A DNA stretch of 35,341 nt from Planococcus sp. ISL-109 (GTDB lineage: Bacteria > Bacillota > Bacilli > Bacillales_A > Planococcaceae), in assembly GCF_018613655.1 (NCBI RefSeq), contig NZ_JAGGPW010000036.1:1-35341 (forward strand). The letters are read 5' to 3'. The notes beneath the pieces were generated by a model. It was not told the origin of the DNA and searched no databases. It worked only from the letters and a program-made list of their open reading frames with translations. The translations under genes were made by a program, and so were the position numbers. This document shows positions 32,131 to 35,341 of this stretch, in pieces (positions within the stretch are counted from its first letter, which is position 1; each line of letters opens with the position of its first letter).

Positions 32131-32697
32131 ATGGGGATGCATACAGAAAAAGATAAAATGTTGGCAGGAACACTTTACAGAGCGGACGATTCGGTCTTAG
32201 TGCGCGAACGATTGAATGCTAAGCGCTTGCTGAGGCTCTTCAATAAATCAGAGGAAATGGACAGCCAGGAACGCAAGCGCTTTATGGCCCAATTGCTCGG
32301 ATCAAGCGGCGATCATCTGTATATCGAGCCGAATTTCCGCTGCGACTACGGCTATAATATCCACGTCGGCCATCATTTTTTCGCGAATTTCGACTGCGTC
32401 TTCCTCGACGTCTGCGACATTCGCATCGGCGACAATTGCCTCGCCGGGCCAGGCGTCCACATTTACACGGCGACGCACCCGCTGGATGTGGAACAGCGCC
32501 GCGCCGGACTCGAATACGGCAAAGCGGTGCGCATCGGCGACAATGTCTGGATCGGCGGGCGCGCAGTGATCAACCCGGGCGTCACGATTGGCGATAATGC
32601 CGTCATCGCTTCCGGTGCGGTCGTCACAAAAGACGTTCCGGCCAATACGGTGGTCGGCGGCAATCCGGCAGTGTTCATCAAGACCATTGAAGTGTAA
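32131..32697 (+). CDS. maa: Maltose/galactoside O-acetyltransferase-type enzyme
   Basis: A 188-residue left-handed beta-helix acetyltransferase. The N-terminal Mac domain ([29 protein letters not shown]) is diagnostic for maltose acetyltransferases. The hexapeptide repeats follow ([40 protein letters not shown] with the catalytic His, [38 protein letters not shown]). It transfers acetyl from acetyl-CoA to sugar hydroxyls, probably in detoxification. Length is normal. AGAGGG lies before the ATG. Confidence 0.92.
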   Translation: MGMHTEKDKMLAGTLYRADDSVLVRERLNAKRLLRLFNKSEEMDSQERKRFMAQLLGSSGDHLYIEPNFRCDYGYNIHVGHHFFANFDCVFLDVCDIRIGDNCLAGPGVHIYTATHPLDVEQRRAGLEYGKAVRIGDNVWIGGRAVINPGVTIGDNAVIASGAVVTKDVPANTVVGGNPAVFIKTIEV

Positions 32698-32746
32698 TGG
32701 ATGGAACACGAAATTCCGATGCACTCGATTTTGGGATTACAACTGG

Positions 32747-32787
32747 AAACAAGGGAATAAATCAAATTGATTTATTCCCTTGTTTTT
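32747..32787 (+). terminator. Terminator after maa
   Basis: A perfect, AT-rich stem AACAAGGGAATAAATCAA / TTGATTTATTCCCTTGTT (18 bp) ends in a T-run, 50 bp after the stop. Confidence 0.82.
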
Positions 32788-32934
32788 GTATCTGACTTCC
32801 TATCAACACAAGGGTCCTTCCCTTCTAACGGTTCACTCAGTGGCAATGAAAAAAATTCATCCCCTATCTACGCAAGCATTGAGGTAAGGTCTTCTCGCTA
32901 GTAATGGTAAAACAAAGACGAAAGGGGCAAAAAT

Positions 32935-34611
32935 ATGAACTTGCCAAACGGATTAACCTTAGTCATCAAGAACAAAGGCCAGGTGACGAGGACAGTGGGT
33001 AACGCGGTTTTGAGCCCTTATGAGCAAAGTTCAGTTCACTTTAAAACAACGAATCAGGTGCGCGAAGCGATCCGCTTGGAAAGTCAACGGGCAATTCAAT
33101 TAGTTACGGAGATTCCACAATCGGTTTATGATTTATTGAACCTCCCAGAAGAAGAAACACCGCCTGCTGATGATTTACTTTACCGGGATGAGTTCTTGCG
33201 CTACGCCGGTGAAATTGATAGCAAGATAGCAGACAAGGCAAAAGTAGTTGAGCACGAAGTTTTATGGGAAGTGAAAGCAGGCGAAGAACCCATCTATTCC
33301 ACTCCAGTGTTTGCTATTTTCAGCAACGGGAAGCGAGTAGTCATCTATCAATCCTGGGACTGGTACATCTATGTCCGGGAAGTGGAAACCGGAGAATTGG
33401 TTTGGAGATATCTGTTCGGCGAGTCGAATTACGGCCGGCCCCAAGCAGCCGATGTGAACGGTGATGGCAAGATTGAAATTTTCGGTGCATCTCATGATGG
33501 ACATGTGTATTGCCTGAACGAAGAAGGCGACAGGGTCTGGTTCCACTCAAATCTCTACTACCGGGAAGGAAGTGGCGATGTCACATCAGCAACCGAGTGG
33601 GGGATAACGGATTCAACGAAGAGTTGGGTGGAGAATTCCTTCCTGCGGATCGATGGAAACCATGCCGATCTAGTTATTACTTCTGGCACTGGGAAAGGGC
33701 AAATACTGAAGATAAGCGGAGTCGAAACGGATACCATTTGGACCTCGGAAGCATTTAAAACCTTGCCTGATGCTACATCGACTTACGAAATTCAAGCTTT
33801 TCACGAATCCGATATTTATTACCAGCACGCAGGTCAGTTGATGGAAGAGCCTGACGGTTGGTATTTATATACAACCTGCTTTGACAATCAGTGCGTAAAG
33901 CTTAAAGCAAGCACGGGTGAATTGATGTGGAGGTTCAGTTCACTAGAGCAGAACGAACCATTTCCGACAATCGTGGATATCGATGGAGACGGAAAATTGG
34001 AATGCATCTTCAATAGTATTGATCAACATGCGTATTGCCTGAACGCGGAAACCGGAACGCTGAAATGGAAAAACCACGCCGGATTTGGCATTGATTGTTT
34101 CGGGAGCTCTGCGGATATGGACAATGACGGCGTTTTCGAATACATCATAAACGGCCGGGGCGGAAGAACACTCTATTTAGACGGTGTTACAGGCGAGACG
34201 AAATACAAGTCTACGGATTGGTCGGTTTGGGCGACTAGTGAAACAAATTCAAGAGCGACTGTTTTCGATTATGAGACAGACAAAAAAGCGGTGGTGTTCG
34301 GCGGATTAGCTGGATTTGTCTATTGTTTGGACGGCCAAGCAAATACCATTTGGCGAACCTACTTATCTGCGAACATGAGAGGGTCAACAAATATCTTGGA
34401 TGTGAATTTAGATGGGGAATATGAAATTTTAGTCCCCGATATGATGGGAACCCTCACGATCCTTAACAAGCACGGAAAAGAAGTCGGACAAATTAACGTT
34501 AAGGGCGGAATTGAAGGGACGCCATTAGTCGGAGATTTGGACGGAGATGGCAAGATTGAAGTATTCCTGACGAGCCTTGACGGGTACGCAAGCATGTTCA
34601 GATTCACTTAA
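32935..34611 (+). CDS. Cytoplasmic beta-propeller protein with FG-GAP/VCBS-type Ca-binding loops
   Basis: A 558-residue protein with no signal peptide. The first 80 residues form a separate beta-rich domain (LPNGLTLVIKNKG...). A PQQ/VCBS-like propeller follows from about residue 105 to the end, with repeated blades containing W-x-Y/F strands (VYCLNEEGDRVWFHS, YCLNAETGTLKWKN, VYCLDGQANTIWRTY) and acidic loops DVNGDGKIE, DIDGDGKLE, DMDNDGVFE, DVNLDGEYE and DLDGDGKIE of the calcium-binding D-x-[DN]-x-DG kind. Such propellers are normally secreted; the lack of an export signal here is odd. AAAGGGG lies before the ATG. Function unknown, likely a binding scaffold. Confidence 0.82.
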   Translation: MNLPNGLTLVIKNKGQVTRTVGNAVLSPYEQSSVHFKTTNQVREAIRLESQRAIQLVTEIPQSVYDLLNLPEEETPPADDLLYRDEFLRYAGEIDSKIADKAKVVEHEVLWEVKAGEEPIYSTPVFAIFSNGKRVVIYQSWDWYIYVREVETGELVWRYLFGESNYGRPQAADVNGDGKIEIFGASHDGHVYCLNEEGDRVWFHSNLYYREGSGDVTSATEWGITDSTKSWVENSFLRIDGNHADLVITSGTGKGQILKISGVETDTIWTSEAFKTLPDATSTYEIQAFHESDIYYQHAGQLMEEPDGWYLYTTCFDNQCVKLKASTGELMWRFSSLEQNEPFPTIVDIDGDGKLECIFNSIDQHAYCLNAETGTLKWKNHAGFGIDCFGSSADMDNDGVFEYIINGRGGRTLYLDGVTGETKYKSTDWSVWATSETNSRATVFDYETDKKAVVFGGLAGFVYCLDGQANTIWRTYLSANMRGSTNILDVNLDGEYEILVPDMMGTLTILNKHGKEVGQINVKGGIEGTPLVGDLDGDGKIEVFLTSLDGYASMFRFT

Positions 34612-34632
34612 AAATCGCGCCCCCATGGCCTT

Positions 34633-34870
34633 ACCCCTGTCAAATAGATATCCGTAATCAAGGTAACTATTTATTAAGCAGCCTTAGTCCGATATTCAAC
34701 CGGACTAAGGCTGCTTATTTTTTTTTGGAAACGTTTGTAATTGTAATAGCATCTCCGTTTACGGCCCATCCCTTTAAGTAAGTACATTTCAATCGCATTC
34801 ATTTTAAATTCCAGTGTAAACTTTTCCCCCATAGAAAAACCCCCTCCAGCGTTACAATAGATCGCCTTTC
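34633..34870 (-). mobile_element. Remnant of an IS3-family element
   Basis: The sequence just past the mini-ORF stop, read on the minus strand, contains ctatttgacaggggtaaggcc, which resembles the ends of IS150-type IS3 elements. The ORF inside keeps both termini of a transposase but nothing between. A hairpin (AGCAGCCTTAGTCCG / CGGACTAAGGCTGCTT, 34678-34718) spans the last codons. The left boundary is uncertain. Confidence 0.6.
34674..34832 (-). pseudogene. Internally deleted IS3-family transposase ORF (52 codons)
   Basis: This continuous 52-codon frame starts MGEKFTLEFKMNAIEMYLL, which looks like the start of an OrfA. It then goes within about eight residues to YYNYKRFQKKISSLSPVEYR and TKAA-stop, which is the conserved C-terminus of OrfB in IS150-like elements. 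The helix-turn-helix, frameshift window and DDE catalytic core are all missing, so the element cannot move itself. GGAGGGGG precedes the ATG. Confidence 0.75.
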
Positions 34871-35133
34871 TTTCTAAAGAGAACTTCCCTTCTCAATTTT
34901 AGGCATTTTTTTAATGAGCCCGTTTCACCCCCTACTTTCTAATCGCTACCTGGTCAATAAACTGATTAAAATACGCTAGTTAGGAAAAAGGCTGCCGATA
35001 AGCGGCCATATCTTGAACTCAAATATAGATATATCAAAAAAAGATAAAAACAATCTATAATTTAGCTTTATTCAATATTAAATGCATGTATATTTTCATA
35101 CTCTAAAATTAATATTATTTTTTCGTAATTCCA

Positions 35134-35163
35134 TTGACACTTTATAACTACTTTAGTTATAGT
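35134..35163 (+). promoter_or_regulatory. Promoter with overlapping perfect palindromic operator
   Basis: TTGACA (35134-35139) and TATAGT (35158-35163) are 18 bp apart. Between and into the -10 lies TATAACTA-ctt-TAGTTATA (35143-35161), a perfect 8-bp inverted repeat, as expected for a self-regulating repressor. The promoter points right, into the IS copy beginning at 35190, so its natural gene is missing. The rest of 34870-35189 is AT-rich and I see no gene in it. Confidence 0.65.
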
Positions 35164-35189
35164 CATATCTTAATAGTTTAAATATATAG

Positions 35190-35341
35190 TTGAGTTAATT
35201 TCATAATTCCGAGCCCTTGCGGCTCTAAGTGTGTAACGCCAAGAAAATAGAGCACCTCCCCAAATCCTGTATAATGGTAGTCACCACAACAAACCAAATC
35301 AGGAGGGAAAGCGCTCTATGCCTATTATAAGACAAGATAAC
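35190..35341 (+). mobile_element. Right IS end (5' part, outward-facing)
   Basis: Exact reverse complement of 1-152. It contains the subterminal palindrome GAGCC-cttgc-GGCTC (35211-35225), TATAAT (35270-35275), AGGAGGG and the start of the transposase ORF at 35318. The sequence leaves the window within the element. Confidence 0.85.
35318..35341 (+). CDS. Transposase N-terminus, partial (right IS copy)
   Basis: Codons for MPIIRQDN after AGGAGGG, open to the window end. Identical to the left copy. Confidence 0.6.

Noticed and set aside
1..35341. tRNA or rRNA genes
   Set aside because: I saw no cloverleaf with GTTCRA-type T-arm or rRNA-like segments on either strand.

Overview
The window looks like a chromosomal contig from a Gram-positive Bacillales bacterium, most likely a Planococcus-type member of the Planococcaceae. 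This is inferred from strong AGGAGG-type ribosome sites, a pbuE gene under an adenine riboswitch close to that of Bacillus subtilis, acidic lipoproteins, and the GC-rich palindromic intergenic repeats common in this group. Both ends are the same 152-bp sequence in inverted orientation: the 5' end of an insertion sequence whose transposase gene (ATG, MPIIRQDN...) reads outward. The contig therefore either stops at two copies of a repeated IS or is the interior of a composite-transposon-like segment.

Positions 1-8100 are AT-rich and look like an acquired defence island. A SIR2-like NADase/sensor gene and a HerA-type ATPase gene overlap in the arrangement of SIR2-HerA (Nezha-type) anti-phage systems. 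They are followed by a nuclease-like gene cut off by the IS. Next to them lie two divergently transcribed GIY-YIG-superfamily proteins (GIY-YIG/DUF2075 ATPase and DUF4041/T5orf172), a two-helix membrane protein and a Cys/His-motif protein.

Positions 9100-23500 are GC-richer housekeeping or accessory chromosome: three lipoproteins, an M48 metalloprotease fused to ankyrin repeats, three tiny membrane proteins, adenine riboswitch plus pbuE, an Abi_2 protein downstream of a PBP-like lipoprotein that has lost all three catalytic motifs, a CPBP protease, a CcoN-like mini membrane protein, a nucleotidyltransferase-like protein that seems to lack its catalytic core, a TIGR01777 epimerase and a DAACS symporter.

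Positions 23500-30450 hold the most unusual structure. A four-gene operon (LacI-type regulator, HisD-like dehydrogenase, 3-hydroxyacyl-CoA-dehydrogenase-like protein, SDR), with a clear promoter and a 20-bp operator, is flanked on both sides, in direct orientation, by the same composite module: a GC-rich palindromic repeat, a shared leader of about 90 bp, and tandem units of about 249 bp (3 copies on the left, 5 on the right). Seven of the eight units carry an apical hairpin of exactly 33 nt whose arms change in compensating ways. This is the best candidate here for an undescribed structured element.

Positions 30500-35341 hold a DUF4385 protein, an alpha/beta hydrolase, a small membrane protein, a maltose-acetyltransferase-type enzyme, a cytoplasmic beta-propeller protein with Ca-binding-type loops, an internally deleted IS3-family remnant, and a promoter with an overlapping perfect palindrome whose gene has been cut off by the right-hand IS copy.
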